Counted from the stretch's first letter, positions 8,651 through 18,181 are shown. The stretch: DNA of 64,000 bases from an uncultured Pelagibacteraceae bacterium (GCA_902592445.1 CACJEN010000005.1:1-64000), one strand, 5' to 3'. The notes: generated by a model not told the origin, from the sequence alone. Numbers and translations are program-made.

Positions 8651-9096
8651 GCTATTGATATAGACTAGATATTCTTGATTACAATATTTTTTTATTGAGT
8701 CAAAAAATTGTCAATATTTGAACATCCATTTTTCAAAATTGGATATTAAATATTTATTATGAAAAGTTTTACAATATTTAGCTTGTTAATTTATTGGTCG
8801 GTTATAATATTAACTCCTGTAATTTCAAAAGATTTGAAAATAGCCAACTATAACGATTTGATAATACCTGTCACAAAACCTTACAAATAGATCTTCCACC
8901 ACCAGAAACTTTACCTGCCTATTTTTTAAAATAGGTCGTTCCAGTATGTTTTTATAAATATATATTCTTTGAATTAATGCAGTTTATGGTGCTTCAGATG
9001 ATATAAATAACTTTAATAATAGTATTCCCTCAAATTACTTTGTGGCTATCAATACTCCTGTATGGACAGTATTTTATATTGGTTTAATATATTATT
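8651..9096. other. 446-base gap without a confident gene
   Basis: AT-rich sequence between divergent DUF3047 and NCS1 genes. It contains one short frame (8759-8890, described separately) and scattered stop codons in all other frames. No terminator or riboswitch fold is obvious. For a genome with such short spacers this is a long gap, and it may hold promoters for both flanking genes and gene debris. Confidence 0.5.
8759..8890 (+). pseudogene. Possible 43-residue remnant with signal-like N terminus
   Basis: The frame starts with MKSFTIFSLLIYWSVIIL, which reads like a signal peptide or membrane anchor, then about 20 polar residues and a TAG stop. The sequence downstream does not continue a recognisable protein in another frame. 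It could be the start of a decayed exported protein or a short peptide. I do not recognise a parent gene. Confidence 0.3.
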
Positions 9097-10551
9097 GTGA
9101 TTCAAGCTAAAGATAAATATCAACTCAAAAATTGGGAACTTGTATCAATAAATCCTAATAATAGAGATTGGCATTGGTTTGATTTTTTTAATTTTTGGGC
9201 AGTTTCAATTCAAAGCGTAATTGGTTTTTCATTAATTGCATCTTTATATCTATTGTATGATCTAAATAGTCTGGTTGTTTTAAGTGGAACTTTATTTTCA
9301 GGTTTAATTATATTTTACTTAACAAATTTAATAGGAAGCATTTCTCAAAATAGCGGTTTACCATTCCCAGTAATATTAAGAATATCATTAGGTTTTAATG
9401 CTGCAAAATATTTTGGGTTAGTAAGAGGTTTAATTGGTGTTTTTATGTTTGGGGCACAAACATTTTTTATTTCAAAATCTTTAGGATATGTTTTAAGAAT
9501 AATTTTATATAATTTTGATAATCAATTACTAAATCATGAATTCTTATTAATTTTTTTCTTCGGCTTAAATATAATTGACTGGTTTGCTCTTATTTTAACT
9601 TTAATTATTCAATTTATTCTTTTCACTAGAAGTGCATATTTTAATAAAAACTTAATAAAATTTTCCTCAATAATTATTTATCTTGGTCTTATATTTTTTT
9701 TAATTATTTTATTTTTAGATCATTCAAATGATTTGTTAAATTCTTTTAAATTAAGCACAAATATAGAAAATGTAATTTCCAAAAAAAATATTATTCCTTT
9801 TATATCAGTAGTAGGAACTATGTTTGCATATTTTTCTATTCTTGTTGTAAATTTTGGAGATTTTGCACGTTATGCAAAAAATCATAACGAAATGAAAATT
9901 GGCAATCTTACTTTATTATTAAATATTATTTTATTTTCTTTGTTAGCATTATTAATCTGTTTAGGTTCTGATATTTTTTTCTCAAAATATTCAATTAATG
10001 TTGACAGATTATTAACCAATCCAAACGATATTATCAGTCAAATAAATAATATTTTTATAACAATATCAGCTTTAATTCTTATTTTAATTTCGTCAATGTC
10101 ATCAAATTTGATTATAAACTATATCCCCTCCCAAAATACTTTAATAAATTTTTTACCAAATAAATTAAATTTAAAAAGTACTGGAATAATAATCACTTTT
10201 CTTGCACTTTTAATTTCTACTTTTTGGCTTTCAATATTTAGTCAACAAATATCTTTAAATATTTTTGATACATTGACATCTTTCTTGGGTCCAATTTTTG
10301 GTGTGATTGTTGCAGACTTTTACTTTATTAAAAATAAAAAAATAAATCATAAAGAATTATTTTATCCTGAGGAGGAAACTGAATATATTTATAATAATGG
10401 GTGGTGCTTTAAAGCCGTGTATGCAGTATTCATTGGTTTTGTATTTTCTGCAGCCACAGTTTGGAATGTAAATTTATTACAATTCCAATCATTTGGATGG
10501 CTAATTGGTGCAATATTATCTTACATCGTATATCTTCTACTTAAAAAATAA
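9097..10551 (+). CDS. NCS1 family permease (nucleobase/allantoin/thiamine type)
   Basis: A 484-residue membrane protein with about 12 hydrophobic helices. Family hallmarks of NCS1 are the N-terminal NPNNRDWHWFDFFNFW block, the first-helix Gln/Ser-Gly region and the DFARYAKN segment in the middle, and the GPIFGVIVADFYFIKNKKI block before the last helices. Such carriers bring in nucleobases, hydantoins, allantoin or vitamins with Na+ or H+. The start is a GTG, chosen because it is the first start before the conserved block. No catabolic gene is next to it, so the substrate is open. Confidence 0.88.
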   Translation: MIQAKDKYQLKNWELVSINPNNRDWHWFDFFNFWAVSIQSVIGFSLIASLYLLYDLNSLVVLSGTLFSGLIIFYLTNLIGSISQNSGLPFPVILRISLGFNAAKYFGLVRGLIGVFMFGAQTFFISKSLGYVLRIILYNFDNQLLNHEFLLIFFFGLNIIDWFALILTLIIQFILFTRSAYFNKNLIKFSSIIIYLGLIFFLIILFLDHSNDLLNSFKLSTNIENVISKKNIIPFISVVGTMFAYFSILVVNFGDFARYAKNHNEMKIGNLTLLLNIILFSLLALLICLGSDIFFSKYSINVDRLLTNPNDIISQINNIFITISALILILISSMSSNLIINYIPSQNTLINFLPNKLNLKSTGIIITFLALLISTFWLSIFSQQISLNIFDTLTSFLGPIFGVIVADFYFIKNKKINHKELFYPEEETEYIYNNGWCFKAVYAVFIGFVFSAATVWNVNLLQFQSFGWLIGAILSYIVYLLLKK

Positions 10552-10634
10552 TGCCTAACATTTCGTCTAAGAACACGAATGCACCAACTATAATGATTGC
10601 TTAAAAAGCTACAGATATGATATTGAATTCATAA

Positions 10635-11216
10635 ATGTTTTCACCTGAACAAATTACTATCCTCATACAAATTATATTTATAGATTTGGTATTAGCTGGC
10701 GATAATGCAATTATAATTGGAATGGTTGCATCTCAATTTCCTCCAGATCAAAGAAAAAAAATTATTTTTTGGGGAATTGGTGGTGCCGTAATTTTGAGAA
10801 TTATTTTAACTTTGATTACCGCTTACCTGCTTCAAATAACTGGATTAAGATTGATCGGAGGATTGTTATTACTTTATATTGTTTATAAACTGTATGCTGA
10901 TGTCATTAAAATAGGTGGTAGTGAAGGAAGTAATATAAAAATAGATAATTCTAGTTTTTTCAAAGCAATCTTTACGGTTTTGCTCGCTGATTTTACAATG
11001 AGTTTGGATAATGTTTTAGGGGTTGCTGGGGCTGCAAAAGACCATTATGGATTGTTAGTATTTGGTCTTGTTTTATCAATAATTTTAATGGCTACTGCTG
11101 CTACTTTAATTTCAAATTGGATAAAAAAATATAAATGGATTGCCTGGTTAGGTTTGTTTGCAATATTAATAGTGGCTTTAGATCTAATTTATACTGATAT
11201 AAAACTACTAATCTAA
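10635..11216 (+). CDS. TerC family integral membrane protein (YjbE/YkoY type)
   Basis: The 193-residue protein has six or seven hydrophobic segments with two half-repeats marked by DLVLAGDNAIIIG (about 17-29) and DFTMSLDNVLGVAG (about 118-131). These Asp/Asn motifs are typical of TerC proteins, which act in metal (often manganese) export linked to protein secretion. It is the first of a plus-strand run; its stop TAA overlaps the ATG of the SDR gene by one base (TAATG). Confidence 0.85.
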   Translation: MFSPEQITILIQIIFIDLVLAGDNAIIIGMVASQFPPDQRKKIIFWGIGGAVILRIILTLITAYLLQITGLRLIGGLLLLYIVYKLYADVIKIGGSEGSNIKIDNSSFFKAIFTVLLADFTMSLDNVLGVAGAAKDHYGLLVFGLVLSIILMATAATLISNWIKKYKWIAWLGLFAILIVALDLIYTDIKLLI

Positions 11217-11974
11217 TGTATTTAAAAAAAATCAATTTAAGAAATAAATATGCTTTAGTCACTGGAGCAGGTAAGGGTTTGGGTAGAGCATGCGCTATAG
11301 CTTTAGCTGAAGCTGGAGCAATAATTATTGGTTTAAGTAGAACTAAATCTGATTTAGATAAATTAGATAAGGATATAAAAAAAGCAAAGAGTAAACTTAT
11401 TAAAATTCATTGCGATGTAATGGATTACCATGATTTAACTAAAAAGCTTAAAAAAGTAAAATATATTGATGTTTTAGTAAATAATGCAGGTACAAATATA
11501 CCAGAACCTTTTGAAAAGGTAAAACAACGAAACATGAATTATTTGGTAGATCTTAACCTTAAAGCTGCTTTTAATGTTGCACAATTAGTTGTTAAAAAAA
11601 TGTTAAAAAATAAAAAAAGAGGGGGATCTATTATTAACATGTCCTCACAATTGGGGCATGTGGGAATGTCTGGTAGAAATGTTTATAACATAACTAAATT
11701 TGGTATAGAAGGTCTTACTAAAGGCATGGGTGTTGAGTTAGCAAATAGAAATATAAGAGTAAATAGTGTTGCTCCAACTTTTGTTGAAACACCAATGGTT
11801 AAGAAATTTTTTAAAAACAAAAAATTTAAAAAATTAGCTTTAGATAACATTCCTATGGGTAGGGCTGCTAAAGAAAGTGATGTTGCAACTGCTGTATGTT
11901 TTTTAGCATCTAATGCAGCTGCAATGATTACAGGAACATCTATTCTTATAGATGGAGGGTGGACAGCTAAATAA
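11216..11974 (+). CDS. Short-chain dehydrogenase/reductase (SDR)
   Basis: A classical 252-residue NAD(P)-dependent SDR. It has the nucleotide-binding motif TGAGKGLG near residue 17, NNAG near 90, and the catalytic Ser (SSQLGHVG) plus Tyr-x3-Lys (YNITK). The C terminus ends with the common SILIDGGW pattern. Best resemblance by eye is to gluconate 5-dehydrogenase / 3-oxoacyl reductase-like SDRs. One-base overlaps with both neighbours (TAATG) indicate translational coupling with the TerC-like and M23 genes. Confidence 0.88.
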   Translation: MYLKKINLRNKYALVTGAGKGLGRACAIALAEAGAIIIGLSRTKSDLDKLDKDIKKAKSKLIKIHCDVMDYHDLTKKLKKVKYIDVLVNNAGTNIPEPFEKVKQRNMNYLVDLNLKAAFNVAQLVVKKMLKNKKRGGSIINMSSQLGHVGMSGRNVYNITKFGIEGLTKGMGVELANRNIRVNSVAPTFVETPMVKKFFKNKKFKKLALDNIPMGRAAKESDVATAVCFLASNAAAMITGTSILIDGGWTAK

Positions 11975-12762
11975 TGAGGAAAATATTGCTTTTTATAGCA
12001 ATTATATTCTCTAGTCACGCACATGCTCTTGAGTTTCAAGGTAAATTTTTACAGGGACATTTCATCCTAGGTAAAACAGAAAAAGGCTCACAAGTATTTA
12101 TAGATAAAAAGCAAGTTAAAGTATCTATAAATGGGTATTTTGTATTTGGGATCGATAGAGATAGAAAATTTGATGTAGAGATTACAGAAATCAAAGATGG
12201 AAAAAAAAATACAATAATTAAAAAAGTTTTTAAAAGAAAATATAACATTCAGAGAATAGATGGTTTGCCTGAAAATAAAGTTACACCACCAGCTTCTGTT
12301 TACAAAAGAATTAAAGAAGAAAATGGTAAGATTGGAAAAGCAAGATCTACTAATTCAGATTTAACATTTTTTACTGCAAAATTTATTATGCCAGTAGAAG
12401 GTATAATAAGTGGAGTGTACGGAAGTCAAAGAATTCTTAATGGAAAACCAAAGTGGCCCCATTACGGAATTGATATTGCTGCAAAAAAAGGTACCAAAAT
12501 AAAATCATCAGCATCAGGGGTTGTTACTATGGCTGAGGAGGATCTTTATTATACAGGTGGTACAATAATAATGGATCATGGTCATGGTATATCTACCATA
12601 TATTCACACTTAGAGGATATTATGGTTAATGTTGGCGATGAAGTTAAGCAGGGGGATATTATTGGAACAGTTGGTTCAACTGGTCGGTCAACAGGTCCAC
12701 ATCTAGATTTTAGAGTTAATTGGTTTCAAACAAGACTTGATCCAATGAGTATTCTTCAATAA
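11974..12762 (+). CDS. M23 family metallopeptidase (LytM-like), exported
   Basis: The 262-residue protein has a signal peptide (about 1-18) and a C-terminal M23 domain that would cut peptidoglycan cross-links or act as a regulator of amidases. Zinc-site residues are seen in HYGIDIA (His and Asp) and YSHL. The last motif reads GPHLDFRV, with Asp where the usual HxH has its second His; this HLD variant occurs in some alphaproteobacterial members. The N-terminal 120 residues form a beta-rich region typical of this subgroup. The start overlaps the SDR stop. Confidence 0.87.
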   Translation: MRKILLFIAIIFSSHAHALEFQGKFLQGHFILGKTEKGSQVFIDKKQVKVSINGYFVFGIDRDRKFDVEITEIKDGKKNTIIKKVFKRKYNIQRIDGLPENKVTPPASVYKRIKEENGKIGKARSTNSDLTFFTAKFIMPVEGIISGVYGSQRILNGKPKWPHYGIDIAAKKGTKIKSSASGVVTMAEEDLYYTGGTIIMDHGHGISTIYSHLEDIMVNVGDEVKQGDIIGTVGSTGRSTGPHLDFRVNWFQTRLDPMSILQ

Positions 12763-12771
12763 GCTCTAATT

Positions 12772-13545
12772 ATGAAAACTGAAATTAATCGAATTGCTGA
12801 CAAATTAGTAAAGGCTTTCAATACAAATACGTTTATAAAACCTATTCCAGTAAAATATTGTAAAAATATTAATTTAGCTAATAAATTAAGAATACTATGT
12901 GAAGATCAAATCAATGACGAAACAATAGGGTTAAAGGCAGGTGGGACTGGAATTCAAGCGCTTAAAAAACTTGGAGAAAAAGAGCCTTTTATTGCAAAAA
13001 TTTTTAAGAAAAGATTTGTTAAGTCAGGTCAAAAAGTAAAAATATATAAAAATACAAAAGGTATAGAAGTTGAAGTTTATTATTTAATAAAAAAATCTTT
13101 CTTCGATTTTAAAGGAAAAATTACAAATAAAAATCTAACTAAATTTATTAAATTTATGGGTCCTTGTTTTGAAATAGTTGGATTTAGACAGAATAATAAA
13201 AAATTTAATTATCTAGGTGATATTTGTAGTGATTTTGGATTTAATATAAGGTTCATAGTTGGAAGAAAAATAAAATTTAAAAAACTCAATCTAAATAATT
13301 TAAAAACTTCTTTAGAAAGCAAAAAAAATGGTTTGAGAGTTAATGGAAATACAAATGTAGTTTATACAACTCCATTAAATAGCTTAAGATTTGTTCTGAA
13401 CAAAATCAAAAAAGAAAAAATAAAATTAAATAAAGACTTCTATGTTTTTACAGGTTCAACTGTAGGCGTGGTTCCATTCAAAGGAAAAGGATTATACAAA
13501 GGAACAGTTGATAAAATTGGCTCTGTTAGAGTTATTATTCGTTAA
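12772..13545 (+). CDS. MhpD-like 2-keto-4-pentenoate hydratase/decarboxylase family protein
   Basis: The 257-residue protein resembles the hydratase branch of the fumarylacetoacetate hydrolase superfamily: an N-terminal helical region with IADKLVKAF, then IGLKAGGTG where MhpD has its KxG motif, PCFEIVGFR in the middle, DFGFNIRFIVG, and TGSTVGVVP near the end. It lies between the M23 gene and the M24-type gene, overlapping the latter by one base. The usual acidic metal ligands are not all obvious, and the sequence is unusually Lys-rich, so the exact reaction is uncertain. Confidence 0.65.
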   Translation: MKTEINRIADKLVKAFNTNTFIKPIPVKYCKNINLANKLRILCEDQINDETIGLKAGGTGIQALKKLGEKEPFIAKIFKKRFVKSGQKVKIYKNTKGIEVEVYYLIKKSFFDFKGKITNKNLTKFIKFMGPCFEIVGFRQNNKKFNYLGDICSDFGFNIRFIVGRKIKFKKLNLNNLKTSLESKKNGLRVNGNTNVVYTTPLNSLRFVLNKIKKEKIKLNKDFYVFTGSTVGVVPFKGKGLYKGTVDKIGSVRVIIR

Positions 13546-14696
13546 TGGGTCTTCATTTTAGTAAAGAAGAATTCTCAAATAGAAAAGGGAAAATACTAAA
13601 CTCCATGAAAAATGAAGGTTTAGATGCTCTTATCATGTTTAGACAAGAGTCTATGTATTGGCTCACAGGTTACGATACTTTTGGATACGTTTTTTTTCAA
13701 ACACTCATATTAGATCAGATAGGAAACGTAATATTATTAACTAGAGCTCCTGATTTAAGACAAGCTCAAAACACATCAAACATTAACGATATAAGAATTT
13801 GGGTAGATAAAGATGGCGCAAATCCTGCTGATGATCTCAAAATTATTTTAGACGAATTAAACTTAAAGGGAAAAAAAATTGGTGTAGAGTACGAAGCTTA
13901 TGGTCTTACAGGAAGGAATGCACTAAGACTTAATACAGTATTACAGAATTATTGCTCAATTGAAGATAGGTCAGAATTAATTACTAAACTACGAGTAATA
14001 AAATCTTCAGAAGAAATTGATTATATTAAACAAGCAGCAAATTTAGCCGACCAAGCTTTAGATGAAGTTTGGAAACATGCAAAAGCAGGTGTAAGTGAGT
14101 CTAAAATTTTAGCTGAAATGAACAGGGTTATATTTGAAGGAGGTGGAGATTATCCTGCAAATGAATTTATAATTGGATCAGGAAAAAATGCCCTACTCTG
14201 TCGCTATCAGTCAGAAAAACAAATACTAACTAATCAAGATCAGTTAACTATTGAATGGGCTGGAACTTATAGGCACTATCATTCTGCAATGTTTAGAACA
14301 ATACCAATTGGAAAAGCAGATCCAAAACATGGCAAAATGCATGAAGCATGTGTTGAAGCTCTTACAAATTGTGAAAATAAACTAAAACCTGGAAATAAAA
14401 TTGGAGAAGTTTTTGATGTTCATGCAAAAACTTTTGATGATTATGGTTTTAAAAGCTCAAGAATGAATGCATGTGGATACTCTTTAGGTGCAACTTTTTC
14501 ACCAAACTGGATGGATTGGCCAATGCTTTATACGGGCAACCCTTACACCATTGAACCAGGTAATGTCTTCTTCATGCATATGATACTGATGGACTCTGAA
14601 AATCAATTAGCGATGAATTTGGGTGAAACCTATCTTGTTACAGAAAATGGTAACAAAAGATTAGGTAAACAAAAATTAGATTTAGTTGTTCTCTAA
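13545..14696 (+). CDS. M24/creatinase-fold hydrolase (DoeA/Xaa-Pro peptidase-like)
   Basis: A 383-residue pita-bread protein with an N-terminal creatinase domain (about 10-150) and C-terminal M24 domain. At the places where metallo-aminopeptidases have Asp-Asp-His-Glu-Glu ligands, this one reads IEWAGTYRHYHS, GYSLGATF and FMHMILMD, so the dinuclear metal site is not conserved. That pattern is shared with creatinase and with ectoine hydrolase-type proteins. It probably hydrolyses a C-N bond in a small osmolyte or amino-acid derivative; the substrate is inference. The SOUL gene converges with 4 nt overlap. Confidence 0.75.
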   Translation: MGLHFSKEEFSNRKGKILNSMKNEGLDALIMFRQESMYWLTGYDTFGYVFFQTLILDQIGNVILLTRAPDLRQAQNTSNINDIRIWVDKDGANPADDLKIILDELNLKGKKIGVEYEAYGLTGRNALRLNTVLQNYCSIEDRSELITKLRVIKSSEEIDYIKQAANLADQALDEVWKHAKAGVSESKILAEMNRVIFEGGGDYPANEFIIGSGKNALLCRYQSEKQILTNQDQLTIEWAGTYRHYHSAMFRTIPIGKADPKHGKMHEACVEALTNCENKLKPGNKIGEVFDVHAKTFDDYGFKSSRMNACGYSLGATFSPNWMDWPMLYTGNPYTIEPGNVFFMHMILMDSENQLAMNLGETYLVTENGNKRLGKQKLDLVVL

Positions 14697-15256
14697 TATT
14701 TATATTTAACCCTAAACATTGCTTCATTTCTTCTCAATATTGGTAAAGTAAAAGGGCTGTTATAAGTTGCTTTAATTGGTGGGCTTTGAATTGAAATATT
14801 ATCTTTAATTAATTGATCTTCTAAAATATTTTTATGTTTAATAAAATTTTCCTCTGATGCTCTACCAGAATATCTAATTACAGCATAATACCCACCATCG
14901 ATATTAATAACCTCTACATCAGTATTTGTCGGATCTGGGACATTGTCTTTACTAAATTTTGATGGAAGATAAAATTGCATAGTCATATTTCCAGATTTTT
15001 CTGTTTGGGTTACTGGAATTGTCATTTTGATTTCTAAGTTTTTCTCATTATTTCCTGAGATATAATTAAATAACTTCCTAAAACTATTATCTTCAGTTGT
15101 ACTTACTACTTCTACAGCTAAACGATCAGAGTATTTTCGTATTTCATATACATCAGTTGATTTTACGATATCATATTTTGCTTCCTCACTAGCCATCACG
15201 CTAGAATAAATAAAAATTGATATACTATAAAATATAATTAATAAAATTTTTTTCAC
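14693..15256 (-). CDS. SOUL family heme-binding protein, exported
   Basis: The 187-residue protein has a signal peptide (about 1-22) and the SOUL/HEBP fold: YEIRKYSDRLAVEV near the start, KMTIPVTQ in the centre, MQFYLPS, and the terminal RRNEAMFRVKY. SOUL proteins bind tetrapyrroles; the role in bacteria is unclear. The signal peptide points to periplasm. It converges on the M24 gene. Confidence 0.88.
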   Translation of the reverse strand: MKKILLIIFYSISIFIYSSVMASEEAKYDIVKSTDVYEIRKYSDRLAVEVVSTTEDNSFRKLFNYISGNNEKNLEIKMTIPVTQTEKSGNMTMQFYLPSKFSKDNVPDPTNTDVEVINIDGGYYAVIRYSGRASEENFIKHKNILEDQLIKDNISIQSPPIKATYNSPFTLPILRRNEAMFRVKYKY

Positions 15257-15290
15257 TTTAAATAATAGTTATGTTACCTTTACATTTTAA

Positions 15291-15596
15291 CTAATAATTC
15301 CATTTAACTCTAAAATCTTCAGGTGCTTTTTTAAATTCTTTTTCACATTCTTTAAATAATTTATTGAAAAATTCATTAGTTTGTAGTTCTAATTTAATAT
15401 CTTCATGAGTTTTAAGTTTTTCATAATTATTGGACTCGACGCTTGCTTTATTTTTTGCGCAGACACCTATCATCATATCATGTTTAATAATTCTATCTTT
15501 TTGTTTACTGCTCTGAAAAATTTGATTAATTCCATATATAATAAGTAAAATTACAATACTTATTATTATAATTTGTGATTTTTTCTGTTGCTGCAT
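15291..15596 (-). CDS. Hypothetical protein with N-terminal membrane anchor
   Basis: A 101-residue protein with one hydrophobic helix at about residues 9-27 and a charged, Lys/Glu-rich exterior domain that contains two Cys (in IGVCAKNK and FKECEKEF) that could pair. It lies upstream of the SOUL gene on the same strand with a 34-nt gap. I do not recognise a family. Confidence 0.65.
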   Translation of the reverse strand: MQQQKKSQIIIISIVILLIIYGINQIFQSSKQKDRIIKHDMMIGVCAKNKASVESNNYEKLKTHEDIKLELQTNEFFNKLFKECEKEFKKAPEDFRVKWNY

Positions 15597-15661
15597 ATTA
15601 AAACAAAAATTAATATAAATTTCTTTAATTGATATAATTGAAATTAATATACAATAGTTTA

Positions 15662-16654
15662 ATGAAAAAAATAATTAACAATCCAAGTAATTTTGTTGAT
15701 GAAACAATCGATGGACTTATAAAATCTCACCCGAATATTTATTCACTAGCTTTAGATAATTCGAGAGTTATTACTCGTGCAATAAAGTCTTCAAATAAAG
15801 TTGGTTTAGTAACTGGTGGAGGGTCTGGTCATTTGCCAGTTTTTACAGGCTATGTTGGAAAAGGATTGTTAGATAGTTGTGCTATAGGATCTGTATTTGC
15901 ATCACCATCTGTTGAACAAATAGCATCTGCGATTCGTAATGCAAATAATGGTAATGGAGTGCTATGCATTTTGGGTAATTATGGTGGAGATGTAATGAAT
16001 TTTGAAATGGCTTGTGAAATAGTTAAAGACGAAGGTATTGAAACTAAAACTGTTATAGTTGCAGATGATATTGCGAGTGCAAAACCCGAAGAAAAAGAAA
16101 AAAGACGAGGTATTGCTGGTATGATATTTGTTTTTAAAGTTGCAGGAGCGTTAGCTGAAACGGGGGCATCTCTTCAAGATGTTTGTGAAATAGCACTTGA
16201 AACTAATTCAAATATTAGAACATTAGGCGTTGCTCTTTCTCCTTGTATTTTACCTGAAGCTAGAAAACCTACGTTTGAAATTAATGATGATGAAATAGAA
16301 ATAGGAATGGGTATTCATGGTGAGCCAGGTATTTCAAGAGAAAAATTAAAGTCAGCAAATGCTTTAACAGATGATATATGTAATCGAATACTAAATGATT
16401 TCAATTTATCCGATCAAGAGATAGGGTTAATGATTAATAGTCTAGGAGCAACTCCGCTTGAAGAACTTTACATTGTATCAAGAAGAGTTATCGAAAATTT
16501 TAATAAAAAGAAAATAAAAATTTTTAAAAATTATATTGGAAGGTATGCAACTTCAATGGAAATGGCAGGAATGTCAGTTACTGTTTTAAAACTTAATAAA
16601 AATATTAAAGATAATTTATTAGCTCTTTCTAATTGTCCATTCTGGACAAATTAA
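15662..16654 (+). CDS. dhaK: DhaK-type dihydroxyacetone kinase substrate-binding subunit
   Basis: DhaK holds the ketone substrate as a hemiaminal on a histidine while DhaL transfers phosphate. The 330-residue protein shows TGGGSGH (51-57), the GNYGGDVMNF block near 105-114, and GMGIHGEPG with the covalent His219. I use the ATG at 15662; an ATG eight codons upstream is possible. It is followed one base later by dhaL. No PTS-type dhaM gene is nearby, so the pair is likely ATP-dependent and could act on dihydroxyacetone or another short keto-sugar. Confidence 0.93.
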   Translation: MKKIINNPSNFVDETIDGLIKSHPNIYSLALDNSRVITRAIKSSNKVGLVTGGGSGHLPVFTGYVGKGLLDSCAIGSVFASPSVEQIASAIRNANNGNGVLCILGNYGGDVMNFEMACEIVKDEGIETKTVIVADDIASAKPEEKEKRRGIAGMIFVFKVAGALAETGASLQDVCEIALETNSNIRTLGVALSPCILPEARKPTFEINDDEIEIGMGIHGEPGISREKLKSANALTDDICNRILNDFNLSDQEIGLMINSLGATPLEELYIVSRRVIENFNKKKIKIFKNYIGRYATSMEMAGMSVTVLKLNKNIKDNLLALSNCPFWTN

Positions 16655-16655
16655 A

Positions 16656-17243
16656 ATGTTAAATAAAGAAAATTTAATAATAATATTAGATAAATTATTT
16701 GACCAGTCCAAAAAATATTACGATGATTTCAACTCTGCTGATGCTAAAATTGGAGACGGAGATTTAGGTATTACCATTCTTCATGGATTAGAGGAAATCC
16801 AGAAAAATAAGTTATCTTTTAGTAACGATATGGGTGAAAATTTTATGGTTTGCTCAAAGTCTTTTGTTAAAAGGTCAGGATCTAGTTTTGGAACATTAAT
16901 AGCATTTTCATTAATGAATATTTCAAAAAAAATGCATGGTAAGAAAGAGTGCAATCATAATGATATAGTTACTATTTTTGAAATAGCTTTAAAAACTATT
17001 TTAGAAAGGGGTAAAACAAAGTTAGATGACAAAACTATAGCAGATACTCTAAATTTAATAATCCATAAAATTAAAACGAGTAAAAATTATAATCATGAAA
17101 TAAAATCTGCATGTACAGAAGCTCTGGAAAATTTTAAGGGAAAAAAAATATTAATAGGCAGAGCACGAATGTTTGAGGAGAAAACAACAAAATTTGATGA
17201 TCCTGGAATGTTTGCATTAAAAAAACTTTCTGAAGTATTTTAA
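16656..17243 (+). CDS. dhaL: DhaL-type nucleotide-binding subunit of dihydroxyacetone kinase
   Basis: The 195-residue all-helical subunit carries the Mg-ADP/ATP site: Asp29, Asp34 and Asp36 in DAKIGDGDLG, then KRSGSSFGTL and near the C terminus the DDPGMFAL motif. It matches DhaL in length and layout. It follows dhaK with one base between stop and start, so the two are co-translated. Together they would phosphorylate dihydroxyacetone to DHAP, feeding lower glycolysis or gluconeogenesis. Confidence 0.93.
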   Translation: MLNKENLIIILDKLFDQSKKYYDDFNSADAKIGDGDLGITILHGLEEIQKNKLSFSNDMGENFMVCSKSFVKRSGSSFGTLIAFSLMNISKKMHGKKECNHNDIVTIFEIALKTILERGKTKLDDKTIADTLNLIIHKIKTSKNYNHEIKSACTEALENFKGKKILIGRARMFEEKTTKFDDPGMFALKKLSEVF

Positions 17244-17269
17244 ATTATTAATTAAATTTATAGTTAATT

Positions 17270-18181
17270 ATGAATTGGATTATATTTACATTTTTGGGAG
17301 CTTTTTTCCAAAATTTAAGATCATCGTTACAAAAAAAATTAAATAAAGATCTTTCATTAATTGCATCAAGTTATGTTAGATTTGTTTTCGCTCTACCTTT
17401 TGCAACAGTATTATTTTTTTCTTATTTTCAAAATTTTTCAATTATTTCAGTAATTTTATCTAATTCGAATTTTATTATTTACACGTTTTGTGCCTCTGTG
17501 CTTCAAATAATGTTTACTTTCAGTCTCTTATATTTATTTAAATTTTCAAATTTTGTAGTTGGTACTTCACTAAGTAAAACAGAGGTCATTCAAGTTGCAA
17601 TTTTTGAATACATTGTCTTGAATGACAAGCTTAATGCTGCCGGTGTGATTGGGATTATAATTGCTACCTCTGGAGTAATTATAATGACTATAAAAGATGT
17701 AAATTTTTTTATTAAAAATTTATTTTCAAAAACAACGTTGGTTGGACTTATAACTGGATTATTTTTAGGCTTAAGTGTTGTTTATTTTAGAGCAGCAGCA
17801 TTATCATTAGAAAATATTACATCTAACTTTGAAAAAGCATTAAGCACACTATTCTTTGGGCTGTTAATTCAAACATCTATATTAACTGTATACCTTCTTA
17901 TTTTTGAAAAATCTGAATTTAAAAAATTATATAGCAATAAGTTTGAATGTGGTTTAGCTGGCCTATCTGGTTTCTTAGCTACTTTGTCTTGGTTTTATGC
18001 TTTTACACTTATTCAATCATCATTTGTAAGAGCAGTTGGACAAGTAGAAATTTTATTTAGTTTTATCTCTTCAAAATATTTATTTAAAGAAAAATTAAGT
18101 AAAATTGAATTGTTTGGAATATTAATATTTATTTTAGGGGTATCGCTTATGCTGTTAACTAAAACAAAAATTACCGATTAG
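17270..18181 (+). CDS. EamA/DMT superfamily transporter
   Basis: A 303-residue membrane protein with about ten hydrophobic helices in two EamA repeats. The repeat ends VIGIIIATSGVIIM and ELFGILIFILGVSLM show the typical closing helices. The DMT superfamily exports or imports amino acids, nucleosides and other small metabolites. It follows dhaL by 26 nt, so a link with the keto-sugar kinase is possible but not shown. The 3' end overlaps the tiny basic gene on the other strand by 11 nt. Confidence 0.85.
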   Translation: MNWIIFTFLGAFFQNLRSSLQKKLNKDLSLIASSYVRFVFALPFATVLFFSYFQNFSIISVILSNSNFIIYTFCASVLQIMFTFSLLYLFKFSNFVVGTSLSKTEVIQVAIFEYIVLNDKLNAAGVIGIIIATSGVIIMTIKDVNFFIKNLFSKTTLVGLITGLFLGLSVVYFRAAALSLENITSNFEKALSTLFFGLLIQTSILTVYLLIFEKSEFKKLYSNKFECGLAGLSGFLATLSWFYAFTLIQSSFVRAVGQVEILFSFISSKYLFKEKLSKIELFGILIFILGVSLMLLTKTKITD

